Source: Nonomuraea sediminis
GTDB taxonomy: Bacteria; Actinomycetota; Actinomycetes; Streptosporangiales; Streptosporangiaceae
DNA: 64,000 nt
Reading direction: 5' to 3'
NCBI RefSeq assembly: GCF_018531495.1
Contig: NZ_JAHDTI010000003.1
Location: forward strand, 1,116,001 to 1,180,000
Part shown: one piece after another, positions 1 to 7,935 of the stretch
Position numbering within the stretch: the first letter of the stretch is position 1
Layout of the letters: every line of letters starts with the position of its first letter
Notes under the pieces: model-generated
The model's database searches: none
The model's input: the letters and a program-made list of their open reading frames with translations, nothing else
What the model was told of the DNA's origin: nothing
Position numbers and translations under genes: made by a program

Positions 1-16
1 CAGGCGCACAGCCAGG

Positions 17-340
17 GTGGTAGTGCCGCCACGCGACATCTCTGCCGGGCGAGGTAGTAGTCCCACCACGCGGCGTCTCCACCCGACGGACGGCGTGGTG
101 GTCCCGGCGTGGGGCGTCTCGCCGTGCCAGGCGGGTGGTAGTCCCGGCACGGGTCGTCTCCGTGTGTCGAGCGAGGTCGTAGTCCCGGCGAAGGGCGGCT
201 CCATGTGCAGAGCGAGGTCGTAGCCGCGACGCAGAGCGGCTCCATGTGCCGAGCGAGGTGGTTGTCCTGGGACGGGCGCCTCTGCGCGGCCGGAGGAACA
301 GTAGTCCCAGCATGCGGCCCTGAATGCCGCGTGCGTCGGG
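17..340. repeat. Degenerate ~41-bp periodic tandem array (eight copies)
   Basis: An anchor close to GTAGTCCC recurs at 20, 57, 98, 138, 179, 220, 261 and 301, so seven intervals are 37, 41, 40, 41, 41, 41 and 40 bases. Flanking words such as GGCGTCTCC, GGCTCCATGTGC and CGAGCGAGGT are partly shared between neighbouring copies. Short open frames cross it but none resembles a protein. The stretch 341-471, between the array and the end of ftsH, shows no gene. The array may continue left of the window. Its role is unknown; it lies just downstream of ftsH. Confidence 0.75.
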
Positions 341-471
341 GCCGGGGGTCAGGAGTTGCTGGTGGGCGCCGAAGAGGGAGGGAGCATGTGGACGCAGGAA
401 ACCTGAAAAAGGGCAGTGCCGGTGGGCGCCAGCGGTCACCGGGAAGTCGGTGGACGCTGGCGCCCCGAGCG

Positions 472-2484
472 TCAGGCGGTGCTGCTGGGTGCTTGCTCTG
501 GCGCGTCGTACGTGTCGGCGGTCAAGAGGCCTGCCGCGGCATAGGCGCCGGCCTCGTCGAGGGTCTCGTGCTCCAGCAGGGCCGCGACGATGCCGTCGAG
601 CTTGTCGCGGTTCTCCGTGAGGATCCGGACGGCGCGCTCGTAGCATTCGTCGACGATGCGACGGGCTTCCTCGTCGACCATCGCCAGCGTGGCAGGAGAG
701 GCCTGGGGCTGCTGGCCGTCGTTGGGGAGGATCGTGAGCGGTCCCACCTTCTCGGACATGCCCCAGCGGCCGACCATGCCACGGGCGATCATGGTGACCT
801 GCTCGAGGTCGTTCTCCGCGCCGGTGGTGATGACGCCGTAGACGACCTGCTCGGCCGCCATGCCGCCGAGCGCGCCGGTGATACGCCCGCGCAGGTACTG
901 CTCGTCGTAGGCGTAGCGGTCCGTGTCCGGCGTCGAAAGAGTGACGCCGAGAGCACGGCCACGAGGGATGATCGAGATCTTTCTGACCGGATCGGCACCC
1001 GGCTGGAGCATCCCGAGCAGGGCATGACCGGCCTCGTGGAAGGCGGTACGAGTGCGTTCATCTTCTGGCATCACGATGCTGCGGGCAGCGCCTAGCTGGA
1101 GCTTCTCCAGGGCGTCGGTGAAGTCGGCCGTGCCGACCTTCTCCTTGCCGCGCTTGGCCGCGAGCAGGGCCGCCTCGTTGACGAGGTTGGCCAGGTCCGC
1201 GCCGGTCATGCCGGGCGTGGTCTTGGCGAGCTGCTCCAGGCTCACCTCGCCGTCCAGCGGAACGCCGCGCGTGTGGACCTCGAGGATGGCGATACGGCCG
1301 GCCGCGTCGGGCAGGCCCACCTGCACGGTCCGGTCGAACCGGCCAGGGCGCAGCAGAGCGGGGTCGAGGATCTCAGGGCGGTTCGTGGCGCCGATGACGA
1401 TCACACCTTCGGCTCCGGAGAAGCCGTCCATCTCCGTGAGGATCTGGTTGAGCGTCTGCTCGCGCTCGTCGTGGCCGCCGATGCCACCGGCGCCACCACG
1501 GGCACGGCCGATGGCGTCGATCTCGTCGATGAACACGATGGAAGGAGCGACCTTGCGAGCCTCTTCGAACAGATCACGCACGCGGGAGGCGCCCACGCCG
1601 ACGATCATCTCGATGAACTCGGAGGCGCTGGCGGAGAAGAACGGCACGTTCGCCTCGCCGGCGACGGCCCGGGCCAGCAACGTCTTACCCGTGCCAGGAG
1701 GGCCGGCCAGCAGCACGCCCTTGGGCAGCTTGGCGCCCAGGCGGCGGTACTTGCCGGGATCCTTCAGGTAGTCGACCACCTCGACGAGCTCGTTCTCCAC
1801 CTCGTCGATGCCGGCCACGTCGTCGAAGGTGACGCGGACCTGGCCCGCCTCGACGGGTTTGGCGGCCTTCGAGCGGCCAAGGCCGCCGAGCCCGCCGCCG
1901 CCCATCATGGAGGCGCCACGGCGCATGATCCAGATCCACAGTCCGGCCAGCAGCACGACCGGCAGCAGCGACAGCAGCAGGTTGCCCCAGAAACCGCGGC
2001 TCTGGTCGATCGGCTTGGCCTGGATGATCACGCCCGCGCTGTCGAGCTGCTGTGACAGCTGATCGTTGTTGGCGAAGGCGGGGATGGTCGTCTGGAACTT
2101 GGTGTAGCTCTTGTTGTTCGCGTCAGGGTTCTGCCCGGCGGCCTTGAGGTCGCCCTCGATGTTGAAGCCCTGCGCGTAGATGTCCTTGACGTTCTTGGCG
2201 TTCACCTGCTTGACGAACTCGGTGTACGAGACCGTCTCGACCTTCCCGGTGTCGAAGAACGACGACACCACGAAGAAAGCGGCGTAGACCACGAGGAGAG
2301 TGATGACGAACCGCCACCAGTTGATCTTCGGGCGCCCGCCGGGCGTGCCGGGCAGGCCTTCCGCGCGCCACGGCGGCTTCGGCTTGTCCTTGTCCGAGGA
2401 CCCGGAGCGACGATCCGGTGCCTGCGGCGCCCCAGAGCGACGACGCCGCCCGGGCTCAGTGCCCGGCCTGTTTGCACCTTCCAC
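472..2484 (-). CDS. ftsH: ATP-dependent zinc metalloprotease FtsH
   Basis: Membrane-anchored AAA+ hexameric protease that extracts and degrades membrane and short-lived cytosolic proteins. Two membrane segments flank an extracytoplasmic loop (roughly residues 56-75 and 170-190). Then come the AAA domain with Walker A GPPGTGKT near 261, Walker B VFIDEIDA near 317, the SRH with the arginines of RPGRFDR near 379, and the M41 protease zinc motif HEAGH near 483. The length of about 670 residues is normal. I chose GTG at 2484 rather than ATG at 2514, because a GGGGGAG ribosome site lies 8 bases before the GTG and the ATG has none. The Pro/Arg-rich N-terminus before the first membrane segment is typical of actinobacterial FtsH. 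Confidence 0.96.
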   Translation of the reverse strand: MEGANRPGTEPGRRRRSGAPQAPDRRSGSSDKDKPKPPWRAEGLPGTPGGRPKINWWRFVITLLVVYAAFFVVSSFFDTGKVETVSYTEFVKQVNAKNVKDIYAQGFNIEGDLKAAGQNPDANNKSYTKFQTTIPAFANNDQLSQQLDSAGVIIQAKPIDQSRGFWGNLLLSLLPVVLLAGLWIWIMRRGASMMGGGGLGGLGRSKAAKPVEAGQVRVTFDDVAGIDEVENELVEVVDYLKDPGKYRRLGAKLPKGVLLAGPPGTGKTLLARAVAGEANVPFFSASASEFIEMIVGVGASRVRDLFEEARKVAPSIVFIDEIDAIGRARGGAGGIGGHDEREQTLNQILTEMDGFSGAEGVIVIGATNRPEILDPALLRPGRFDRTVQVGLPDAAGRIAILEVHTRGVPLDGEVSLEQLAKTTPGMTGADLANLVNEAALLAAKRGKEKVGTADFTDALEKLQLGAARSIVMPEDERTRTAFHEAGHALLGMLQPGADPVRKISIIPRGRALGVTLSTPDTDRYAYDEQYLRGRITGALGGMAAEQVVYGVITTGAENDLEQVTMIARGMVGRWGMSEKVGPLTILPNDGQQPQASPATLAMVDEEARRIVDECYERAVRILTENRDKLDGIVAALLEHETLDEAGAYAAAGLLTADTYDAPEQAPSSTA

Positions 2485-2519
2485 GGCGTCACTCCCCCAA
2501 ATCGCCGCAACCATGATCT

Positions 2520-3584
2520 CTAGCCTAGAACACGCACCCCGGAGGCCACGCGCTGGACATCACCCCAATGCTTCCGCTGCGTGTCAGGCACTGAAACGAA
2601 CACCAGACCCGGCTTGGCCATTCCCCCGTCGAGCACCGCGACCGCCGCCCGAGATGAATGCTTTCCGTACTTGACCTGGTAAATCAGGACCCAGCCGCGG
2701 TCGACCGACTGTGACGCGATCCACCTGATCGTGGCGCCCTTGGGCTGGAGCGTGAGCGTCCAGCGCGCGGCCAGCAGGGCGGTGTCGCGCCAGTCCTGCT
2801 GGCGCTCGATCGGCAGCGGGCAGCTGACGAGCACGCCGCGCTGTACCGCGCCGTGCTGCTTGGGCAGCACCTGGCGAGTGGTGAAGGGTGCGGGTCCGTA
2901 GACCTTCCAGGGCCTGCTCAGGCGAGGTACGGCGAGGCCGGTGCGGGCGTCCTTTACCACGTAGCGGGGCGCCCGGGAGGAGGGCACGGACTGGATCGAT
3001 CCAGGTATCCGGGCTATCCGGACGTCGGCGTAGAAGGCCTCCATCGCGGTGTAGCCGGGGGCGAGGGTGGCGCCGGGAGTGGGCGTGGGCCGCAGTGTCC
3101 CCATCAGGGCGGAGGCCGAGGGAAGCGCGCTGGGCGGCGATCCGGAGGCAGTCGGGACACCGGCCGGTGCGGACGCTGAGGGAACGGTGCCCACGGAACC
3201 GGACGCGGACGGGACGGCAGTGGGCCGGCCCGCCTGGGCGGAGGGCACGGCGCCGGAGACCGTCGGAACGGCGGATTCCGTAGGCACCGTGCCTGCCGGG
3301 CCCGGGGAGGAGGTGGGGCCGGACGGGGAAGGTACGGCCGATGGCGCGGCGATCGGCCGTGCCCGGACCTCGTCCGGCCGTGACGGGAGCAACATGATCA
3401 CGCCGGCGACGACTGCCGCCACCGCCGCGAGCACGCCGAGCCCCCGGTACACGTCCCGCATCCGTAGATCACCGACACGGGAGCGTCTGGGCGGGGAAGC
3501 TGGAGTTCCCGGTTTGCCTGCGGTTCTCACACCGGAACCCACGGTCTCACTGTCCCCATCGAGCACGACGGGAGCGTATGACAT
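2520..3584 (-). CDS. Membrane-anchored protein with Pro/Ser/Thr-rich stalk, unknown function
   Basis: Not assigned to a family. The 354-residue product has a basic cytoplasmic N-terminus of about 45 residues and one membrane segment near 50-67 (VLAAVAAVVAGVIMLL). A long low-complexity stalk rich in Pro, Ser, Thr, Ala and Val follows (about 75-170), then a globular extracytoplasmic domain of about 180 residues. The C-terminal domain is Trp/Tyr-rich (KVYGPAPF, QQDWRDTALLAARWTL) and resembles a secreted substrate- or wall-facing domain. The gene ends only 35 bases before the chosen ftsH GTG on the same strand, so the two may be cotranscribed. The start is the first ATG; no strong ribosome site is visible. 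Confidence 0.75.
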   Translation of the reverse strand: MSYAPVVLDGDSETVGSGVRTAGKPGTPASPPRRSRVGDLRMRDVYRGLGVLAAVAAVVAGVIMLLPSRPDEVRARPIAAPSAVPSPSGPTSSPGPAGTVPTESAVPTVSGAVPSAQAGRPTAVPSASGSVGTVPSASAPAGVPTASGSPPSALPSASALMGTLRPTPTPGATLAPGYTAMEAFYADVRIARIPGSIQSVPSSRAPRYVVKDARTGLAVPRLSRPWKVYGPAPFTTRQVLPKQHGAVQRGVLVSCPLPIERQQDWRDTALLAARWTLTLQPKGATIRWIASQSVDRGWVLIYQVKYGKHSSRAAVAVLDGGMAKPGLVFVSVPDTQRKHWGDVQRVASGVRVLG

Positions 3585-3779
3585 ATCCGGCGATTACGCG
3601 TATGAAGCTACCGAAGTGACATCATGGCGATGTGGATCAGGTGGAGTCTCCCATCGACCCGGCTTCGGCTTCACCAGGGGCGCAGGCCGTTCCCGAGGAC
3701 CAGACCGACCCCACCTCAGACACGACCGAGGAGCACGTCGCCCCCTAGACCAGGACGCATCCCCGTCCGGCTCAAGCGA

Positions 3780-4130
3780 GGCTCGGGCGCATGCCAAGCC
3801 CAGGGATTCGGCGGAACTTCAGCCTGTCTCCGGTTCGGCTCACGCGGGAGTACACGCCAAGCACTGAGACTCGGCCGAGCCTCAGTCTGACTCCGGCTCA
3901 GCGGATCTTCGGCCGGCCCCCACTGGAGTCAGGCTCGGGCACATGCCGGGCTGGGCACTCTGCGGAGCCTCGGCCTGGCTACGGCTCAGCGGATCTTCGG
4001 CCAGGCCCCGGCTCGGGCCACACTGGGGGTGCATGTCGAGCCTGGGGACTTGGTGGTGCCTCGGCTTCGCTCGGGTCGGGCTGAGGTGCATGGCGAGCCA
4101 GGGGAGCGTCGGGGCGGCTCGGGTATAACT
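3780..4130. repeat. Degenerate GC-rich repeats in the intergenic region
   Basis: The 560 bases between the divergent genes at 3584 and 4146 hold imperfect repeats. A 21-base word beginning CGGCTCAGCGG is identical at 3894 and 3982 (88 bases apart), and looser matches (GGCTCGGGCNCATGCC, GCGGAGCCTCNGCCTG) recur from 3785 to 4110. No gene is evident here. From 3585 to 3780 I see nothing definite beyond upstream sequence of the gene at 3584. Confidence 0.55.
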
Positions 4131-4145
4131 GGGGCGCGTGTTGAG

Positions 4146-5186
4146 ATGGGGGGAATGGTGGAGTTGCAGGCTGGCTCTGGGGTAGTTGGGGTGCCGGTGG
4201 GGCAGGTTGAGCTGCGGTTCGACGCTGGGTCTCGGGAGGCGCAGACGCATACCAATCTCTCCGCGCTGCGGCGGGATCGGACGGGGTTGTGGATCGCGGG
4301 CGACGAGACGGCGACCATTGAGCACCTGATGTGGACGGGCGAGCGCTTCGATGGGCAGCGGACGTTCCATCTGGCCGACTTCGTCGAGTTGCCCGCGGGG
4401 CGCGACATGGAGGCCGATATCGAAGGGCTTGCGGTCGAGGACGGCCACCTGTGGGCGGTGGGCTCGCACAGCCTGAAGCGCCGCCGGGTCAAGTCGGCGA
4501 GTCCGGAGAAGGCGGCCAAGCGGCTGGCCACCGTACTCAGGGAGGAGAACCGGTTCATCCTGGTCCGGCTGCCGCTGGACCCGCGGACCAACTCACCGCA
4601 GGAGGGCGCGATCATGTCGGGCCCGGACAACGTCGCGGAGCAGTTGGCGGACGATCCGCACCTGGCGCCGTTCACCAAGCTTCCTGGCAAGGACAACGGC
4701 TTCGACGTGGAGGGCATCGCGGTCCTGGATGACCGGGTCTACCTGGGGTTGCGCGGGCCGGTGCTGCGTGGGTGGGCTGTGGTGCTGGAGATGGAGCTCC
4801 GTGTCTCCAATGGTGGGTCGCGGATGCGCTCGAGCCGACCGTACCGGAAGCATTTTCTCGACCTGGAGGGGTTGGGGGTGCGCGATCTGTGTCCTTATCA
4901 GGGGGATCTGCTGTTGCTGACCGGGCCGACCATGGACCTGGACGGGCCGGTGCGGGTGGTGCGGTGGCGCGTGGGCGAGGATCGCGACTTCGTTGCGGCC
5001 GAGCGACTGGAGACGGTGCTCGACCTGCCGTACGGACGCGGAGAGGACCATCCGGAAGGGCTGACCGTGCTGGACGACGGCAGGCTCATGGTCGTCTACG
5101 ACAGCCCGTCGCCACGACGGATCACGCCGGTAGGCGGGGTGCTCGCGGACATCTACGAACCGGCGAGCCTGCGCCACAACCCGTAA
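4146..5186 (+). CDS. DUF3616 family protein (beta-propeller-like, function unknown)
   Basis: The sequence matches the DUF3616 pattern: an N-terminal LSALRRD segment, then DETATIEHL, DIEGLAVEDGHLWAVGSHSLKR, and later FDVEGIAVLDDRVYLGLRGP, repeated propeller-like blades ending EGLTVLDDGRLMVVYD. There is no signal peptide, so it is probably cytosolic. The family has no established biochemical role. An open frame extends upstream to 4029, but that part lies in the degenerate repeats and looks non-coding. ATG at 4146, ATG at 4155 and GTG at 4158 are all possible starts around a GGGGGGA tract. The 3' end is followed by an in-frame duplicated copy of its last 23 codons (separate entry). Confidence 0.8.
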   Translation: MGGMVELQAGSGVVGVPVGQVELRFDAGSREAQTHTNLSALRRDRTGLWIAGDETATIEHLMWTGERFDGQRTFHLADFVELPAGRDMEADIEGLAVEDGHLWAVGSHSLKRRRVKSASPEKAAKRLATVLREENRFILVRLPLDPRTNSPQEGAIMSGPDNVAEQLADDPHLAPFTKLPGKDNGFDVEGIAVLDDRVYLGLRGPVLRGWAVVLEMELRVSNGGSRMRSSRPYRKHFLDLEGLGVRDLCPYQGDLLLLTGPTMDLDGPVRVVRWRVGEDRDFVAAERLETVLDLPYGRGEDHPEGLTVLDDGRLMVVYDSPSPRRITPVGGVLADIYEPASLRHNP

Positions 5187-5326
5187 CCGATCACGCCCGA
5201 GGGCATCGTGCTGATGGACTTCTACGAACCAGCGGGCCTGCGCGATGACCAGGCGCAATTGCTACCGGTCACACAGGCCTGGAGCCAGGGGCTGGGCGAT
5301 GGAGGTTCACCGGCATTCCGCTGTTC
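5187..5326 (+). other. In-frame echo of the DUF3616 gene 3' end
   Basis: After the TAA at 5184-5186 the same frame stays open to a TAG near 5326. Its first 20 or so codons (ITPEGIVLMDFYEPAGL) repeat the gene's own last codons (ITPVGGVLADIYEPASL). The shared ATCACG words lie at 5121 and 5190, exactly 69 bases or 23 codons apart. This looks like a tandem duplication followed by a stop in the first copy, or a remnant of an originally longer C-terminus. Confidence 0.6.
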
Positions 5327-5399
5327 ATAGGGCGCCGGATCATGGGGGTTGCGGGCGATCCGGTGGGGAGCAGCCACAGGGTCGACGTGACGCATGCGC

Positions 5400-5759
5400 G
5401 TGAGCCCGGCGAGGCAGGCATTCCAGATGCCGAGGTCGCACAGGCTGTAGGCGGGATAGGTGGGGTGCTCGGGGATCAGCGGGCGGGGCGGGTGCGAGCA
5501 GGACATCAGCCGGGGCGGCGACGCCCCGGCGTGCCTGATGCCGAGATCGCGTGCCCTCCCCGGACGGAGTGGGTGGGGTCCACGGGATCAGCGGGCGGGG
5601 CGGGCACGAGGTCAGCCGGGGAGCCTGGGCGACGAAGGCGCATGACTCCGGCGAGACCGGCGTGCCAGATGCCGAGATCGTGTGGCCCCCGGCGAGATCG
5701 TATGGCCCCTGGCGGAGTGGCTGGGGTGCAAGGGAATCAGGGGCCAGGGTGGGTCAGGG
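5400..5759. repeat. Degenerate repeats resembling the 3' end of the PTH2 gene
   Basis: Read on the minus strand, three imperfect copies encode variants of DLGIWHAGLAG (near 5405-5440, 5515-5550 and 5645-5685). Close to the last copy is CAFVAQAPRLT (about 5611-5645), almost the C-terminus CTFVAQAPWLT of the neighbouring gene that stops at 5760. Frames shift between copies and no continuous reading frame survives. I read this as decayed partial duplications of a gene end in a convergent intergenic region. Nothing else is seen between 5327 and 5759. Confidence 0.5.
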
Positions 5760-6404
5760 CTAGGGGGTGAGCCAGGGGGCTTGGGCTACGAAGGTGCAGG
5801 AGCCTGGCTCGATCTCGGTGAAGCCGGCGTCGCGGACGACGGGTAGGCCGGCGGCGGCCATGGATTTGAAGTCCTGGACCGAGGCTGTGCGGACCGAGAC
5901 GGTCAGGCCTTGGGCGCGCCAGGCCGCTCGGTCGGCGGGTGAGGTGGCCCACCAGGCGAGTTGGGCGGCGTGGCCGGCCTGCGCCATGGCCTTACCGGCG
6001 GACATGGTCAGTTCCGGGTTCTCCCAAAGGATCGGGGGTGAAGCGAGGCCGGGAGGCACTGTGTCGGACATTTCGGTGCCTGAGACCTGCAGGCGGGACA
6101 GGTCCTTGGGCCAGGAGTCCAGGGGTACGGGCGGGTGGACGCGTACCTCGGCCGTGCGGTGTTCGATCGTGCGGCCGGGCAGCGCGAGCACGCGCGCCCA
6201 CTCGGCCCCGCGGGCGCGGCGCACGACCTTGCGGATCTTCCCGGTGGACTGCCATGCCGCCACCGGCTCGGCGAACTCCCCCGGATCATCGAGCAGCGAC
6301 AGCACCGCCATCGCCGCAGCCTCGAGCGCGTCCGTGCGCTCGGGCGGGTTGACCCGCTCCAACCTGACGACCAGGGGGAGGACCATCAGCTCTACGTCGT
6401 TCAT
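5760..6404 (-). CDS. Peptidyl-tRNA hydrolase, PTH2 family
   Basis: The C-terminal half is a PTH2 domain, which in other organisms frees peptidyl groups from tRNA. It shows KAMAQAGHAAQLA near residues 129-141 (the conserved Lys/Gln/His helix), then VRTAS, the lead-in AAAGLPVVRDAGFTEI and the terminal CTFVAQAP strand. The N-terminal half (about 110 residues: LPLVVRLERVNPP, RALLLD-like helices, GRTIEHRTAEVRVHPPVPL) is a domain I recognise only as common in actinobacterial homologues. The ATG overlaps the TGA of the upstream MFS gene by four bases, so the two are translationally coupled. This is additional to, and distinct from, the bacterial Pth enzyme. Confidence 0.85.
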   Translation of the reverse strand: MNDVELMVLPLVVRLERVNPPERTDALEAAAMAVLSLLDDPGEFAEPVAAWQSTGKIRKVVRRARGAEWARVLALPGRTIEHRTAEVRVHPPVPLDSWPKDLSRLQVSGTEMSDTVPPGLASPPILWENPELTMSAGKAMAQAGHAAQLAWWATSPADRAAWRAQGLTVSVRTASVQDFKSMAAAGLPVVRDAGFTEIEPGSCTFVAQAPWLTP

Positions 6405-7864
6405 CGCCCTCTAGCATGCCCGATGGCCAGCGACATGCCGGCCGCCAGGATGCACAACCCTCCCGAGACGAACCAGGCCAGGTCATATGCGCCCAGGTGG
6501 TCGCGGGTGAGCCCGGCGCCCACGGCGGCGAACGCCGCGCCGATCTGGTGCGAGGCGAACACCCAGCCGAACACCACGGACCCGTCGGAGCCGAAGATCC
6601 GCCGGCACAGCGCGACGGTCGGCGGCACGGTCGCCACCCAGTCCAGCCCGTAGAAGACGATGAACACCAGCATGCTCGGGTGCGCCGACTCGGCGAACAG
6701 GCTCGGCAGGATCATCAGCGACAGCCCGCGCAGCCCGTAGTAGACGCCGAGCAGCACCTTGGGATCCACCCGATCACTCAGCCACCCGGAGGCGACCGTG
6801 CCGACGATGTCGAAGACGCCGATGATCGCCAGCAGGCCCGCGGCGACGGGCTCGGCCATGCCGTGGTCGTGCGCGGCCGGGATGAAATGGGTCCCGACCA
6901 GGCCGTTCGTGCTGGCGCCGCAGATGGCGAAACCGCCGACCAGATACCAGAACGCCCGCGTCCCCGCCGCACTCCGCAGCACGGTCACGGCCCTGACCGC
7001 CGCGTTCACCTTCACGACGCCCGTACGGCCGGCCCTCACCGTGCCCGCCGAAGAGGCCCTCGCCGTGCCCGCCGCAGAAGCGCTCACAGTATCCGCCGCA
7101 GAAGCGCTCGCCGTACCCGCCGGAGAAGCGCTCACAGTACCCGTTGCAGAAACACTCCCCCCGCCCGCCGCAGAGGCACTCACCGTGCCCGCTGCAGAGG
7201 TACGGCCGGCGGCCCCGGATCCGGGCATGTCGGAGATGGCGGGCTCGGCACCCAGGGCGGTGGTTCCCACGTCTTCCGGGCGGTCGCGCATCAGCCACCA
7301 CACCAACGGCACCACGGCCAGAGCGGCACCCGTCACGGTCAGGGACGCCACCCGCCAGCCGGGCCCGGCCGCCAGCTCGGCCAGCACCGGCAGGAAGATG
7401 AGCTGCCCGGTGGCTCCCGCGGCCGTGAGCACCCCGGTGACCAGGCCGCGGTGCCGTACGAACCAGCGATCGGTGACCGTGGCGACGAACACCAGCGCCA
7501 TCGACCCCGTGCCGAGCCCCACCAGCACGCCCCAGCACAGCCACAGCTGCCAGCTGGCCGTCATCAGCACGGTGAGCCCGCTGCCCGCGGCCACCAGCAG
7601 CAGCGCAAGGCTGACCATGCGGCGCATGCCGAAGCGGTCCATGAGGGCGGCCGCGAAGGGGGCGGTCAGCCCGTAGAGAACCAGGTTGATCGACACGGCG
7701 GCGGAGATCGTGCCCTTGCTCCAGCCGAACTCCTCCTGAAGCGGCGTGATCAGGACGCCCGGGGTGGCACGGAATCCGGCGGCGCCCAGGATGGCGACGA
7801 AGGCCACGGCGGCCACGTACCAGGCTCGATGCAGGCGAGGAGGACGGGTGGACGTCAAGGTCAT
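6401..7864 (-). CDS. MFS transporter with tandem repeats in the central loop
   Basis: Twelve-helix major facilitator. The N-terminal half begins WYVAAVAFVAILGAAGF and has the loop 2-3 signature DRFGMRRMV (variant of GXXXDRXGRR). The C-terminal half has a second copy (SDRVDPKVLLG). Between the halves the cytoplasmic loop is expanded by about 60 residues of Ala/Ser/Gly/Thr/Val repeats (see the repeat at 7033-7200). The substrate cannot be inferred. ATG at 7864 was chosen because helix 1 starts soon after it; the frame remains open upstream but is implausible. Divergent from the GlxA regulator at 7936, which is its likely regulator. Confidence 0.88.
   Translation of the reverse strand: MTLTSTRPPRLHRAWYVAAVAFVAILGAAGFRATPGVLITPLQEEFGWSKGTISAAVSINLVLYGLTAPFAAALMDRFGMRRMVSLALLLVAAGSGLTVLMTASWQLWLCWGVLVGLGTGSMALVFVATVTDRWFVRHRGLVTGVLTAAGATGQLIFLPVLAELAAGPGWRVASLTVTGAALAVVPLVWWLMRDRPEDVGTTALGAEPAISDMPGSGAAGRTSAAGTVSASAAGGGSVSATGTVSASPAGTASASAADTVSASAAGTARASSAGTVRAGRTGVVKVNAAVRAVTVLRSAAGTRAFWYLVGGFAICGASTNGLVGTHFIPAAHDHGMAEPVAAGLLAIIGVFDIVGTVASGWLSDRVDPKVLLGVYYGLRGLSLMILPSLFAESAHPSMLVFIVFYGLDWVATVPPTVALCRRIFGSDGSVVFGWVFASHQIGAAFAAVGAGLTRDHLGAYDLAWFVSGGLCILAAGMSLAIGHARGR
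7033..7200. repeat. Seven-copy 24-bp coding tandem repeat
   Basis: Within the MFS gene, 24-base units near GCSCTCRCMGTRCCCGCCGC run in tandem. They encode an octapeptide close to AAGTVSAS seven times, with scattered substitutions (AAGGGSVS, ATGTVSAS, PAGTASAS, AADTVSAS, AAGTARAS, SAGTVRAG). The reading frame is preserved throughout, so copy-number change would not disrupt the transporter. Confidence 0.85.
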
Positions 7865-7935
7865 TGCGCAATCCTCATTCATCCGGCAAATACGCCGCGA
7901 GTGGCCCGGCGGCCAATATGTGAAAAAATCCGGCC
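7865..7935. promoter_or_regulatory. Shared divergent promoter region (MFS / GlxA regulator)
   Basis: The 71 bases between the MFS ATG and the regulator ATG must hold both promoters. An AT-rich AATATGTGAAAAAAT tract and GCCCGGCGGCC are visible, with two CCGGC-type words flanking them. A precise -10 or -35 cannot be assigned. Confidence 0.4.

Noticed and set aside
3594..4128. Several short open frames in the repeats upstream of the DUF3616 gene
   Set aside because: They follow the repeat pattern, change frame between copies and have no ribosome site.
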